Source: Zestomicrobium sp964482405
Lineage (GTDB): Archaea; Thermoproteota; Thermoprotei_A; Sulfolobales; NBVN01
Assembly: GCA_964482405.1 (NCBI GenBank)
Contig: CAYZXH010000014.1
Span: 1-34,284, forward strand
Length of the DNA: 34,284 bases
Direction of reading: 5' to 3'
Within the stretch, counting starts at the first letter, position 1. Each line of letters opens with the position of its first letter. A program made the position numbers and the translations under genes. Shown in pieces: positions 1 to 8,500 of the stretch. The notes beneath the pieces were generated by a model. It was not told the origin of the DNA. It searched no databases and worked only from the letters and a program-made list of their open reading frames with translations.

Positions 1-138
1 TGTCTCCACGTCCATCTCACTAACAACTATGGATACCTCCCTAACGCCGCTGACTTTAGAGAGGTTCTTAGCTAGCGTGACCAGGGTTGGCTCCCTTATC
101 GGCTTAAGTACGTCTAAGACTAGCTTCTTGAGCCCCAT
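1..138 (-). CDS. DUF211 family protein, N-terminal part
   Basis: The first 46 codons of a left-pointing gene that runs off the window edge. The translation begins MGLKKLVLDVLKPIREPTLV and continues with a segment ending VSIVVSEMDVET. This is the typical start of the small archaeal DUF211 family, proteins of about 95 residues with a ferredoxin-like fold that assemble into rings; their biological role is not settled. A TATA-like TTTAAA (about 157-163 on the minus strand) lies roughly 22 bases before the ATG at 138, which fits a leaderless message. An in-frame GTG at 153 is the alternative start. The right-pointing reading frame on the other strand over the same bases has no family resemblance and is a shadow. 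Confidence 0.75.
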   Translation of the reverse strand, partial: MGLKKLVLDVLKPIREPTLVTLAKNLSKVSGVREVSIVVSEMDVET

Positions 139-204
139 ATTACCTGTATGCACCTCTTTAAATCAGAGTCTAACTTCAATATTTACTATTCAATTATTAA
201 GTCT

Positions 205-390
205 TTACTTAACCCTGACTCTATTGACTTTCTTGTTCGCCCAAGAATATCTTCTTATGCGTTTTGAGGCGCCGAAACCGCATGCGGCGCAATATCCTTT
301 AGCCACGTTGTAGGAGTGCCTGCCGCACCTCCTACACCTTATGTGTGTTTTCCCCTTGCTTCGCTTACCCATGGAGGGCGTTCCTTTCAT
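205..390 (-). CDS. rpl37e: 50S ribosomal protein L37e
   Basis: A 61-residue zinc-ribbon protein of the large ribosomal subunit that binds 23S rRNA. It opens with the family hallmark KGTPSMGKRSKGKTHIRCRR and carries two CxxC pairs (C19/C22 and C34/C37) that bind zinc, followed by a basic tail. Length is normal for the family. The ATG at 390 is preceded by GGTGAT at a 5-base spacing, overlapping the end of the Lsm gene's trailer. It lies 15 bases downstream of the Lsm gene; the Lsm-L37e pair is a widely conserved archaeal operon and the two are surely co-transcribed. Confidence 0.96.
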   Translation of the reverse strand: MKGTPSMGKRSKGKTHIRCRRCGRHSYNVAKGYCAACGFGASKRIRRYSWANKKVNRVRVK

Positions 391-405
391 ACTATATCAC
401 CTGAA

Positions 406-624
406 TCACACGGGCGACATGAATATTATGTTTTCTCCCCTAACAACGACTACGCCCAACTTTCTTGACTCGTTTTCTAGTATTTCTTCAGCGTCTTCGA
501 GAACTATGTTGAGGTGTTGATCAAAGCTTCTTAAGACCCCCCTAAGCAGCTTATTACCACGTAGTTTAACTAGTATTAGCTTGCCAAGATTCTCACTCAG
601 TAATCGTTGGGCCGCGTCACTCAT
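406..624 (-). CDS. Sm-like archaeal protein (Lsm/SmAP)
   Basis: A small Sm-fold protein of 72 residues from the preferred start. Archaeal Lsm proteins form heptameric rings that bind U-rich RNA and act in RNA turnover and processing. The Sm1 motif is seen in LRGNKLLRGVLRSFDQHLNI and the Sm2 motif in VVVRGENIIFMSPV at the C-terminus. The frame stays open to a GTG at 633, but an AGGTG placed 6 bases before the ATG at 624 and the family's short N-terminus favour MSDAAQRLL. First gene of the Lsm-L37e operon, with its own TATA box at about 657-665. Confidence 0.93.
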   Translation of the reverse strand: MSDAAQRLLSENLGKLILVKLRGNKLLRGVLRSFDQHLNIVLEDAEEILENESRKLGVVVVRGENIIFMSPV

Positions 625-656
625 CCTCAACACCTATCTTGAGTTAACCACTAAAA

Positions 657-680
657 CTATATAGTGCTGGCTTTAAATAT
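657..680. promoter_or_regulatory. Divergent promoter pair, Lsm operon and PUA gene
   Basis: Two TATA-like boxes lie side by side between the divergent genes. ACTATATAGT (657-666) is about 33 bases upstream of the Lsm ATG at 624. CTTTAAATAT (671-680) points right, about 30 bases before the ATG at 710, which also has a GGTGAG ribosome site just in front. Spacing matches archaeal TBP/TFB promoters; no operator-like repeat is evident. Confidence 0.55.
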
Positions 681-709
681 TTCAGTGTTTTAATGAGCGT
701 GGGTGAGGT

Positions 710-1231
710 ATGAGTAGGTATCCTTTGAGGAAGAAGGAGCTTAAAGAGCTCGAGGAATATTTAACGGCTCAGTTCCCTAAACTAGCTTCAGTTTTAGGGA
801 GGTTGGAGGCAGGCTATATAATAGAGTTAGAGGATGTGGGGAGGCAGGACATCAGCCTAGTAATCCTCAACGAACTCCCAGCGTTCATTCAAGTAGGTAG
901 GGACCTCAGGATACCGACTCTAGTATTAGTGAAGATGTCGGGGATTGAGAGCACTCAGTACGCGGTGGTTGATGAAGGTGCGGTCAAACACCTCTTAAAC
1001 GGTGCGGACGTTATGTCGCCCGGAATACGGGAATGCTCTAACTTCCAGGAGGGTGCTTTAGTAGCTGTCTGGAATCCAACGAAGGAAACACCGCTCTGTA
1101 TAGGTAGGGCTTTAATGAGTTGTGAGGAGATAATGAGGGTACGTAAAGGAAAAGCGATAAAGAACGAGCACTACGCTGGGGACAAGATATGGAGGAAATG
1201 TTTAGAGTTACTGGCTAGTAAGAGCAGGTAG
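710..1231 (+). CDS. PUA-domain RNA-binding protein (DUF1947, MCT-1/Tma20-like)
   Basis: A 173-residue protein with an N-terminal pre-PUA domain (about 1-75) and a PUA domain (about 80-160), seen in the stretch AVVDEGAVKHLLNGADVMSP followed by a GALVAVWN strand and an IGRALM strand. This is the archaeal counterpart of eukaryotic MCT-1/Tma20, which acts with the ribosome and initiation or recycling factors. The archaeal role is inferred rather than shown. ATG start at 710 with GGTGAG upstream; TATA at 671-680. It is followed 48 bases later by a radical SAM gene that has its own TATA box, so the two need not form an operon. Confidence 0.82.
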   Translation: MSRYPLRKKELKELEEYLTAQFPKLASVLGRLEAGYIIELEDVGRQDISLVILNELPAFIQVGRDLRIPTLVLVKMSGIESTQYAVVDEGAVKHLLNGADVMSPGIRECSNFQEGALVAVWNPTKETPLCIGRALMSCEEIMRVRKGKAIKNEHYAGDKIWRKCLELLASKSR

Positions 1232-1279
1232 GTCTGAGCAATGCTTAAAACTTTCAGGTCTTAATGTAGTGGGTTTGGG

Positions 1280-2851
1280 ATGTATCCGCTAGTAGGGTTT
1301 GTTTGCAAGCCTAGGAGAGAAGTAGGGAAGGTGCTTAAGAAGGGCCGCCCCTCAGACCTAAAGATAGGTATCTTAACACCCATGCCTTATGAGGCGGCCG
1401 TAAGCTCCCTCTTCATGCAGTTAGCTTACTACTATCTTAACAGTCTTGAAAACATCGTAGCGTTCAGGTACGTATACGATGGCGAGGAGGACGTCGTCGA
1501 AGCACTTGACGCTTGCTTAAACCCTAAGAATCTCGACGCCTTACTCATATCAGCCTCGTTCGAGCTTGACTACCCCTACATCGCCAGGATCTTAGCTGGG
1601 TTAGGGATACTCCCAAGAAAGGACACGGCAAGACCTATCGTGGTCGTGGGGGGTTTATCGCCTACATCGAACCCGCTCCCACTATCTAAGATAGCTGACG
1701 TAGTAGTTATAGGTGAGGCAGAACCAATACTAGATAAATTAATTGATTTGCTGGGGTACTCAAACCCTTTAAGTAAGATGAGGGAGGAAGAGAACTTAAT
1801 GACTTTCCCCCCTGAAGGTCTTAAACGTAAGGCTCTAGTAAGAGATTTAGATAACGCGTTCTTCCCTATCACGCAGACCCACCCGTTAGATGAGGAGCCC
1901 GCGTACGGTCACGGACTAAGAATAGAGATCTCAAGAGGTTGTAGGAGGTTTTGCGCTTTCTGCTTGGAAGGCCACGTATCAGCGCCCTTCAGGTACAGGT
2001 CTTTAAGCAGGGTAGAAGACATCATCTCTAAAGGACTTAAGCTCATCCTCCTGAAGAGAGTGATTTTCTACTCGCTCTCGTTCTTTGACGTGCCTTACGC
2101 GGAGACACTGCTCGAGAAGCTAGTGTCTGAGGGTGTCGAGTTCAGCGTACCCTCACTAAGACCCGATTACCTAACCGAGAAGCGCGTGGAGCTAATCGCT
2201 CGCGGGGGTCAGAGAACACTGACCATAGCTCCCGAGATCTTAATACCTGAAATCTCGTGCCCCATAGGTAAGTGTTTCGATATCGAGAGTCTTAAGGAGT
2301 TATTAATTCATTCAGCCCTAGCAGGGTTCAGACATGTTAAGTTATACCTCATGACGGGCTTCCCTAAAGAAGACGTGGAGGTTAGTGTTAACGCTATCGG
2401 GAAGTTAATTCAAGAAGTTTTGAAAGCGGGGGTGAGGATACCACCTAATTTCCTTAGGTTGAGCGTTAACTTACTAGTCCCGAAGCCTTGGACCCCCTTC
2501 CAATACCTCCCGCCACAACATGTCAAACAAAAAGAGGGTAACCTACGCTTATTCCAGAAAAGCTTGGGGGGTAAGTGCGTGGAGGTCGAGACTCATAGTG
2601 CTGACTGGTTATTTGCTCAAGCTCTAATAGGTCTCGGCGATGCCAGGATCTCAAACCTGGTAGTAGAACTCGGTGTTAGGGGGGTAACACTAGGTAATCT
2701 CAAAAGATTGATTAGAGAGCTGAAAATCGATGAATTACGTTACGTTAAGGAGGGCTGGGAGGAACCGCCGTGGATGAAGTACCTAGACCTAGGCATCAAT
2801 CCGAAGTATTTAGAAACGAGGTACAGAATATTAGTCTCAAACACGAACTAA
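1280..2851 (+). CDS. Radical SAM protein with B12-binding-like N-terminal domain
   Basis: A 523-residue enzyme. The N-terminal 170 residues look like a Rossmann-type cobalamin-binding-like domain (segments LKIGILTPMPYEAAV, IVVVGGLSPTSNPLP and ADVVVIGEAEPILD), as in many COG1032 Fe-S oxidoreductases. The radical SAM core follows, with its 4Fe-4S cysteines C221, C225 and C228 in RGCRRFCAFC. The C-terminal part is specific to this subfamily and I cannot assign a substrate. No B12-binding DxHxxG motif is apparent, so cobalamin binding is uncertain. The ATG at 1280 is about 30 bases after a TATA-like GCTTAAAAC (1243-1251) with no Shine-Dalgarno, which fits a nearly leaderless message. Confidence 0.85.
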   Translation: MYPLVGFVCKPRREVGKVLKKGRPSDLKIGILTPMPYEAAVSSLFMQLAYYYLNSLENIVAFRYVYDGEEDVVEALDACLNPKNLDALLISASFELDYPYIARILAGLGILPRKDTARPIVVVGGLSPTSNPLPLSKIADVVVIGEAEPILDKLIDLLGYSNPLSKMREEENLMTFPPEGLKRKALVRDLDNAFFPITQTHPLDEEPAYGHGLRIEISRGCRRFCAFCLEGHVSAPFRYRSLSRVEDIISKGLKLILLKRVIFYSLSFFDVPYAETLLEKLVSEGVEFSVPSLRPDYLTEKRVELIARGGQRTLTIAPEILIPEISCPIGKCFDIESLKELLIHSALAGFRHVKLYLMTGFPKEDVEVSVNAIGKLIQEVLKAGVRIPPNFLRLSVNLLVPKPWTPFQYLPPQHVKQKEGNLRLFQKSLGGKCVEVETHSADWLFAQALIGLGDARISNLVVELGVRGVTLGNLKRLIRELKIDELRYVKEGWEEPPWMKYLDLGINPKYLETRYRILVSNTN

Positions 2852-2955
2852 CAATTCCTCAGCAGACGATTAATAACCTTGTACGTTAGCTTTAGAGCCT
2901 CATCACCGAAGACTATCCTCAACTGCCGAATCCTGAAGGACTTCTCAGGTGGAAA

Positions 2956-2966
2956 GATTTAAAAGG
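2956..2966 (+). promoter_or_regulatory. TATA box of tRNA-Ala
   Basis: GATTTAAAAGG lies about 27 bases upstream of the first tRNA base at 2988, the canonical distance for an archaeal box A; the purine-rich GGAAA just before it could act as the BRE. Confidence 0.65.
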
Positions 2967-2987
2967 ATTAAGTAACTCTAAATTAAT

Positions 2988-3064
2988 GGGCCGGTAGCTC
3001 AGCCTGGAAGAGCGCTCGGTTGGCATCCGAGAGGCCCCGGGTTCAAATCCCGGCCGGTCCACCA
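2988..3064 (+). tRNA. tRNA-Ala (anticodon GGC), CCA encoded
   Basis: A complete cloverleaf can be folded by hand. The 7-bp acceptor stem GGGCCGG/CCGGTCC includes the G3-U70 wobble pair that is the main identity element of tRNA-Ala. The D stem is GCTC/GAGC, the anticodon stem CTCGG/CCGAG with loop TTGGCAT (anticodon GGC at 3022-3024), and the T arm CCGGG-TTCAAAT-CCCGG. The discriminator is A3061 and the terminal CCA (3062-3064) is encoded. There is no intron. Confidence 0.98.
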
Positions 3065-3096
3065 CACCCCAATAAAGAGCAAGCTGATTCTGTGGT

Positions 3097-3651
3097 TTAG
3101 GGTTTCTTAGCGAAGATCTTGGTTGGAGTTACTTTATGGAAGACCCTGCCCGCTCCGTGAAGCAGTACGTTAGTCTTGCTGAAGTCAATGCTCCACTCAT
3201 CAACCAATCCTTCCAGGACCTTGACTAGGAGTACCTCGAAGACGTAGAAGTTCACCTCACCTACTGGGATTCTCTCGTACACTTTACTCTCTAATATTGC
3301 TATTGAGCCCTTCAACCCAGGCGGCTTGACGAGAGTGCTTGGAACTAGCTCGAGAGAGAACTTACTAACCTTATCCACATCTCTACCTGACACTGAACCT
3401 ATGTTGTAAACTAACTGTAGCAGTGCGTCGCTGGGTACGTTAATGGTTGCTTCACCCAAGCTCTCTAAACATTCGTTAGTAAAAGTTTCTCTATCTACCA
3501 CGACACCGACAGTAGGGGGTTCCTCGCTGATAGGAGTGTTCCAGCTTGCGGGCATGAAGTTAACTCTATTATTGGCGCAGAGGGTCCCTAATACTATCGT
3601 GAATCTAGGGTGGAGTACACGGTAATACTTTCCTCTATACTCAACGTACAC
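3097..3651 (-). CDS. Flavin reductase-like FMN-binding split-barrel protein
   Basis: A 184-residue protein of the flavin reductase / DIM6-NTAB family, which binds FMN and typically reduces flavin or acts as a flavoredoxin-type electron carrier. Family marks are a strand with VLGTLCANNRVNFMPASWNT near residues 21-40, the segment PPTVGVVVDRETFTNECL, and the later VNFYVFEVLLVKV strand. GTG start at 3651 with AGGTGA 8 bases upstream. It stands alone between tRNA-Ala and the aCPSF1 gene; its substrate and partners cannot be told from the context. Confidence 0.85.
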   Translation of the reverse strand: MYVEYRGKYYRVLHPRFTIVLGTLCANNRVNFMPASWNTPISEEPPTVGVVVDRETFTNECLESLGEATINVPSDALLQLVYNIGSVSGRDVDKVSKFSLELVPSTLVKPPGLKGSIAILESKVYERIPVGEVNFYVFEVLLVKVLEGLVDEWSIDFSKTNVLLHGAGRVFHKVTPTKIFAKKP

Positions 3652-3710
3652 TTCAAATCACCTAGTTATAATTAGCTTCAAATCTTATAATAATGTCGTT
3701 TAAGTCATCA

Positions 3711-5651
3711 TTAAACAACTAAAGCTAGTGAGTCAAGCACTCTCGGCTTGTAAACCTCTACGGTGGCTGGTAACGAAGACTTCTTTTTCTTACGTTCTTC
3801 TATGAGGTTGTAGAGCTTGTTAATGGCTTCCGGCTCGCCGTGATTCAATATTATCTTCTTTGGCTTAGGACTCAGGTTTTCTAAGTACGCGAGTAGCTGG
3901 TTCTGGTCTGAGTGTCCAGAGAAGCCTTCTATGGCTTCAACCTCTATATTAATAGTTATGGATTCTATCTTGTTTTCAGTAATTAGGTTAACGTTCTTAA
4001 CCCCGTCCTTAACCTTACGTCCTAGAGTACCCTCCACCTGGTAATTAACGAATAGTATGGTGTTTTTAGGATCTGGAGCCATGATCTTGAAATACTCTAC
4101 TGCTGGACCGCCTGTCAGCATTCCGGAGGTAGCTAGTATTATGGCTGGCTCGTCAGAATCCACTATCTCCACCCTGGCTTTCCCGCTTTCCACGACCTTG
4201 AATGATTTGTGTAGGAACGGGTTTCTACCCTCGTTTATTAAGTTACGTATCTCGCTGGACAGTAAGTCGGGATAAGCTGTGTGAATAGCTGTCACCTCGT
4301 TTATCATGCCCTCCACGTATACCGGGGTTTCAGGTATTTTACCCTCGTCTATAGCTGTCGCTAGGATAGCCAACACTTCCTGAGCTCTACCTACTGCGAG
4401 GGTAGGTATCAACACCTTACCCTTCCTCTGAAGAGTTCTATTAATCACTTCCACGAACTTCGCTTCCGCCTCATCCCTAGGTAATTGCACGGTGTTCCCG
4501 TAGGTAGACTCCATTATGAGGGTATCAACCCTCGGAAACTCCGTGTGCGCCTCGTCAAGCAGTCTAGTCTTCCCGTACTTGAAATCACTCGTGTATACAA
4601 CGTTATGTAAGCCTACACCGATATGGAAGTGCGCTATGGAAGAACCTAGTATGTGACCAGCACGATAGAAAGTGAGTCTGACGTCAGGAGATATGTCCGT
4701 GACCTCACCGTACTTTAAAGTTATGGTATGCAGTAACGCTTTATGAACGTCCTGCAGGTCGAAGGGGAGGGGCCTGCCCTCACGTCTAGAAATGTCTAGC
4801 AAATCTAGCTGAAGTAAAATCATTAAATCCCTAGTAGCTTCAGTCGTGTACACAGGACCCTCATAACCAAACTTGAAGAGTAGGGGAACGAGACCGCAGT
4901 GATCGAGGTGCGCGTGGGTAACCACGACAGCGTCTATGTCTTCTAAAGACACGTCAACAGCATCTAGCCTAGGCATTGATTGCTTAAAAGTCGGGGCTGA
5001 AGGGTTATACCCGAAATCAACTAAGATCTTAGATTCCTGGGTTTCGAGAAGTATTGAGGAACGCCCTACCTCCTGGAACCCTCCCAGAGCTGTTATCCTC
5101 ACGTAGGGATCCTTAAACAGCGTGTCCCTATGTATCCTATCACCTATGTTCCTAAGTATCTTCCTCCTAATATCTGACTGCGATATCAAGTATTTTATCG
5201 TGGACTCAAGTATTAAAGACCTGAGAGGCGGTTTCCTAAGTATGTGAGGTCTCCAGCCAGTCTCCATGAATATCTTGTTGTACAGCTGACGCTTATCTTT
5301 GAAAAAGACTGCCGGGTTAGTTGTCTTGATTATTACCTCCCCTAAAACCTCGTCGAAAGTTATGTCTTCCTTAGTTAAGCCTAGATCAGGAGGTACTTCG
5401 TTAAGTATTATTTCTAAAGCGTCATCAACATCCCTACGCGAGGACTCGTCAACCCTGACAACCACTCTCTTCTTTATGATCTTAGCTATGGACTTGATCG
5501 TTTCCTCTTTCTCTAGAACACTCTTCACGTCCCTCAAGTATATCGCTATCTCAGGACCCTCAAACTCTATCTTAGTTAACCCAGCCTCTGGAGGTATGTT
5601 CTTGTATATCTCCTCTAAAATCTTCAACCTAACCTTATCGATTAAAGCCAC
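3711..5651 (-). CDS. aCPSF1 / FttA, KH-metallo-beta-lactamase-beta-CASP ribonuclease
   Basis: A 646-residue archaeal homologue of the cleavage and polyadenylation specificity factor nuclease. Known aCPSF1 proteins cut nascent RNA and act as the general transcription termination factor. The N-terminal 150 residues form the KH-type RNA-binding part. The metallo-beta-lactamase core has the zinc motif THAHLDHCG (H246, H248, D250, H251), later zinc ligands in AGHILGS and VYTSDFKYG, and an insert with the beta-CASP features PTLAVGRAQE, ATSGMLTGGP and EGFSGHSDQNQL. The C-terminal NHGEPEAI segment is also typical. GTG start at 5651, 12 bases after psmB, so both are probably on one message. Confidence 0.97.
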   Translation of the reverse strand: MALIDKVRLKILEEIYKNIPPEAGLTKIEFEGPEIAIYLRDVKSVLEKEETIKSIAKIIKKRVVVRVDESSRRDVDDALEIILNEVPPDLGLTKEDITFDEVLGEVIIKTTNPAVFFKDKRQLYNKIFMETGWRPHILRKPPLRSLILESTIKYLISQSDIRRKILRNIGDRIHRDTLFKDPYVRITALGGFQEVGRSSILLETQESKILVDFGYNPSAPTFKQSMPRLDAVDVSLEDIDAVVVTHAHLDHCGLVPLLFKFGYEGPVYTTEATRDLMILLQLDLLDISRREGRPLPFDLQDVHKALLHTITLKYGEVTDISPDVRLTFYRAGHILGSSIAHFHIGVGLHNVVYTSDFKYGKTRLLDEAHTEFPRVDTLIMESTYGNTVQLPRDEAEAKFVEVINRTLQRKGKVLIPTLAVGRAQEVLAILATAIDEGKIPETPVYVEGMINEVTAIHTAYPDLLSSEIRNLINEGRNPFLHKSFKVVESGKARVEIVDSDEPAIILATSGMLTGGPAVEYFKIMAPDPKNTILFVNYQVEGTLGRKVKDGVKNVNLITENKIESITINIEVEAIEGFSGHSDQNQLLAYLENLSPKPKKIILNHGEPEAINKLYNLIEERKKKKSSLPATVEVYKPRVLDSLALVV

Positions 5652-5663
5652 TCAGTAAACCCC

Positions 5664-6257
5664 CTACCACAAAGCGAGAGTGTTTATCTCGATAGAGCCT
5701 TTCTTTACTACAGCTACGTCTACTCCCTCACCGCTAAACACGTCTCTCCTAGTCGATGCTCTGATAGCTTCTAAAGCTAGCTTAACAGCTTCCTCAACAC
5801 TGAGGTCTGGTGAGTACCTACTCTCTATCAAACCTATGGCGACGGGGCTACCGGATCCCGTCACTGCGTAGTTCTCCTCCGTATAGTCACCGAACCACTG
5901 AACAGCGTATAGTCTTGGCTCCGTATCGTAACCCCCAACTATCAGCTGTACTTCGAACGGGAAGTACTTGTACGTGTTGAGCAGAAGCCCTAAATACGAG
6001 ACCAGGGTTCTAACTGGTACTTGAACCCCCTCCTCATACTTGAACTTCCTCGCTAGATATTGGAGTTGTGATGCGAGTATCTGTGCGTCCGCAACCAACC
6101 CTGCTATAGACATCACCACGTGATCATCTATCTTGATGATCTTCCTAACCCTCTTATGAGCTATGAAGTAACCCTGACTAGCTCTCTTATCCGCAGCTAT
6201 GACTACGGAATCCCTCAACTTCAAGCCGACTGTAGTCGTCCCATGCAAAACTTTCAC
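5664..6257 (-). CDS. psmB: Proteasome beta subunit
   Basis: A 197-residue proteolytic subunit of the 20S proteasome. A 6-residue propeptide (MKVLHG) precedes the catalytic threonine T7 in TTTVGL. Counting from that Thr as 1, D17 and K33, both needed for catalysis, are in place, and the late GSGSPVA segment is canonical. GTG start at 6257 with AGGTGGTGG upstream, and a TATA-like CTTAAAAAG at about 6289-6297. It heads a two-gene unit with aCPSF1. Many Thermoproteota carry a second, catalytically poor beta subunit elsewhere; this copy has all active-site residues and so should be the active one. Confidence 0.96.
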   Translation of the reverse strand: MKVLHGTTTVGLKLRDSVVIAADKRASQGYFIAHKRVRKIIKIDDHVVMSIAGLVADAQILASQLQYLARKFKYEEGVQVPVRTLVSYLGLLLNTYKYFPFEVQLIVGGYDTEPRLYAVQWFGDYTEENYAVTGSGSPVAIGLIESRYSPDLSVEEAVKLALEAIRASTRRDVFSGEGVDVAVVKKGSIEINTLALW

Positions 6258-6320
6258 ACGCCACCACCTAAACTTCTTAGATTATGATCTTTTTAAGTAG
6301 ATTACGGATCTCCCCATACG

Positions 6321-6330
6321 AAATATATTT
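6321..6330 (+). promoter_or_regulatory. TATA box of egsA
   Basis: AAATATATTT is centred 30 bases before the GTG at 6356. No ribosome site precedes that GTG, so the message is probably leaderless, which is why I prefer 6356 over the TTG at 6365. Confidence 0.6.
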
Positions 6331-6355
6331 ACAGCGATAATAAGTTTAACTTTAG

Positions 6356-7423
6356 GTGCGGGAATTGAGGAGAGAACCTCACGTGATTGACCTACCTAAG
6401 AAGGTAATTGTCGGGGAGAACGTAATATGGCAAATCCCTAAAGTTATTCAGGAGCTCAGGCTAGGCAGGAAAGCCCTCATAATCACTGGACCCAACGTCT
6501 GGGGCTTAGTAGGGAAAGCTATTGAGGAGATGATGTCCTTAAGTAACTTGAGTTACGAGGTGGTCAAGGTTTCTAAACCTACTTTAGGTGAGGCAGAGGG
6601 CTTGAATGAAGTCTTAAACAAGTTCCTGCCAGACATGATAATAGGTTTGGGCGGGGGGAAACCCATAGACATCGCTAAGTATCTCTCCGCAAATTCTGGG
6701 ACTCCCTTCATAAGCGTCCCAACAACCTCCTCACACGACGGGATAGCCTCACCGTTCGCCTCACTCAGGGGAGGTAGCAGGATCACCTCGGTGCTGGCTA
6801 AGCCTCCCGTAGCAGTCATAGCGGATTTAAGCATAATAGCTTCAGCACCGGCTAGAGTGATTAAGGCCGGTGCGGGCGACCTAATAGCCAAGTTTACGGC
6901 GATTCTAGACTGGAGACTCGCTCACAGACTTAAGGGAGAGTATTACGGTGATTACTCGGCACAGCTAGCTCTACTCTCGGCAAAACACGTCGTGAATTAC
7001 TCTGACGTAATCTCCAAGCTGTCTTTAGAGGGCGTACGCGTCATAGTGGAGGGCTTGATAAGTTCCTCAGTAGCTATGTGTATTGCTGGGAGCTCCAGAC
7101 CTGCTAGCGGCTCTGAACACTTATTTAGTCACGCTCTAGACTCCATAGCTAATTACCCGGCCCTACACGGGGAGCAGGTAGGGCTCGGCACGATAATGAT
7201 GTCATATCTTCACGGAAAGGAGTGGAGGAAAATAAGGAAAGTCCTTAAGAAAATCGGTTTACCGACCACGGCTAAGGAGTTGGGGGTTAGGGACGTTGAC
7301 GTGATAGAAGCCTTAACGATGGCTCACAAGATAAGAACAGAGAGGTATACGATCTTAGGTGAGAGTGGTTTGACGTACGAGGCTGCGGAAAAACTAGCGA
7401 GAGAAACGGAAGTCATAGACTAA
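6356..7423 (+). CDS. egsA: sn-glycerol-1-phosphate dehydrogenase
   Basis: A 355-residue NAD(P)-dependent enzyme that reduces dihydroxyacetone phosphate to sn-glycerol-1-phosphate, the backbone of archaeal ether lipids. Family features are the nucleotide-binding GLGGGKPIDIAKYLSAN, the PTTSSHDGIASPFASL segment, and zinc-ligand regions AGDLIAK, GSEHLFSHALD and LHGEQVGLG. Length is normal. GTG start at 6356 placed by the upstream TATA box. It is transcribed divergently from psmB. No other lipid gene is nearby. Confidence 0.96.
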   Translation: MRELRREPHVIDLPKKVIVGENVIWQIPKVIQELRLGRKALIITGPNVWGLVGKAIEEMMSLSNLSYEVVKVSKPTLGEAEGLNEVLNKFLPDMIIGLGGGKPIDIAKYLSANSGTPFISVPTTSSHDGIASPFASLRGGSRITSVLAKPPVAVIADLSIIASAPARVIKAGAGDLIAKFTAILDWRLAHRLKGEYYGDYSAQLALLSAKHVVNYSDVISKLSLEGVRVIVEGLISSSVAMCIAGSSRPASGSEHLFSHALDSIANYPALHGEQVGLGTIMMSYLHGKEWRKIRKVLKKIGLPTTAKELGVRDVDVIEALTMAHKIRTERYTILGESGLTYEAAEKLARETEVID

Positions 7424-7483
7424 CCCTACAAATTAAACATCTCTCCCGGAGCTAGGAAGCGTTTTAGGGAAATAACGCTAGAA

Positions 7484-8321
7484 CTATTTTTGGGTTCTAT
7501 GCGGTAGGGTCGGGAGATACTCTACGGCAGGTCTTCTCGCGGCTTCCTGAGGGTATAATGACATCAGCTTATATATTGCTGGAGGTATTTCTGTTCTCAC
7601 GTTAAGTCCTAACTTTTTAAGTTCCTCAGCCGTTATGGGCCAGTCATGCGTGTATCTCCCCATCACCAGCTTATCGATAACTAACTCGATCTCATCTTGA
7701 GGTAGTTTATTCTCGAGCAACTTCCTCACAAGATCCTTAGTTTGGTTTAGAGCTTTCTCAGCTATATCAGCGAGAACCAAGATCTCGTCACTGACTTTCT
7801 CAACACCCTTCTCTGTAAAGAACCTGTCTGAGTGCTTATTTGCGGGTCAACAGGACCTAAAACCGCGTCAGGATCCATCCAGATTTCATCAGCTGCTAAA
7901 GCTATGAGGGTTCCTCCACTCATAGCGTAGTGTGGCACGACCACAATCTTCTTGCCGGGATGTCTCTTAAGCGCTAGCGCTATCTGGGAAGCGGCTAACA
8001 TTAAACCACCGGGGGGTGTGCATTATGAGCATTATGCCCTTATCGGCTGGCGCGGTTCTTATAGCACGCAAGATTTCCTCGGAATCCTCTATATCTATGA
8101 ACTTATCCGACAAGTAAGAGAGGTATGCCGAATAAGGTTATTCTCTCATGTCTGTGAATCAGGGTCATGACCTTAGAATTATAGAATTCTTCAAGACTCC
8201 TTATTATCGAGATTCGAGCGTTCCTAAGTGACGAGTACCTTAGCTGAGGATACTATAAAACTAACAAATATTCAAACAATGAAGAAAAACCAGAGAAAAT
8301 CAGTAAAACCTGGTACATCAT
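7484..8321 (-). pseudogene. Decayed SppA/ClpP-class membrane serine protease (SDH_protease family)
   Basis: Reading across three frames restores a protein of about 280 residues, the usual size of the archaeal SDH_protease family. It begins MMYQVLLIF at 8321, then a hydrophobic anchor, then LRNARISIIRSLEEF, TLIHRHERITLFGIPL, DIEDSEEILRAIR, and the core AASQIALALKRHPGKK with the serine-bearing HYAMSGGTLIALAADEI. The lesions are an in-frame TAG at 8253-8255 (the anchor also reads better with a frame change nearby), a frameshift near 8105-8120 just after GIPL, one extra base in a G6 run at 8011-8016 that splits HTPGG, and a frameshift near 7815-7830 after GPVDPQISTQT. With so many breaks it cannot make the protease, although fragments of 79 and 98 codons remain open. 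Neighbouring genes are intact, which argues against general sequencing error. Confidence 0.87.
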
Positions 8322-8500
8322 CCAACTCAATTACCTCATTAATAATTACAACACAAGAACCTTAATAAACTTCTCAATATCGCTTCAGGTTACGTGAGCG
8401 TTCGCTAAACTCGCGTCAACTTTAGTACGAGTTCTCTTAAGTCACGAACTTAATATAACTTATTTTCCTTATTGTTAACTTACTTTTAGAGATATTCACT

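Noticed and set aside
29..313. A 94-codon right-pointing open frame near the window start
   Set aside because: It runs antisense across the DUF211 start and the L37e end, both of which are convincing genes.
2855..2910. Possible second box C/D sRNA on the minus strand (GTGATGA followed 37 bases later by CTGA)
   Set aside because: Boxes C' and D' are not recognisable and the flanks cannot form a terminal stem; spacing alone is not enough.
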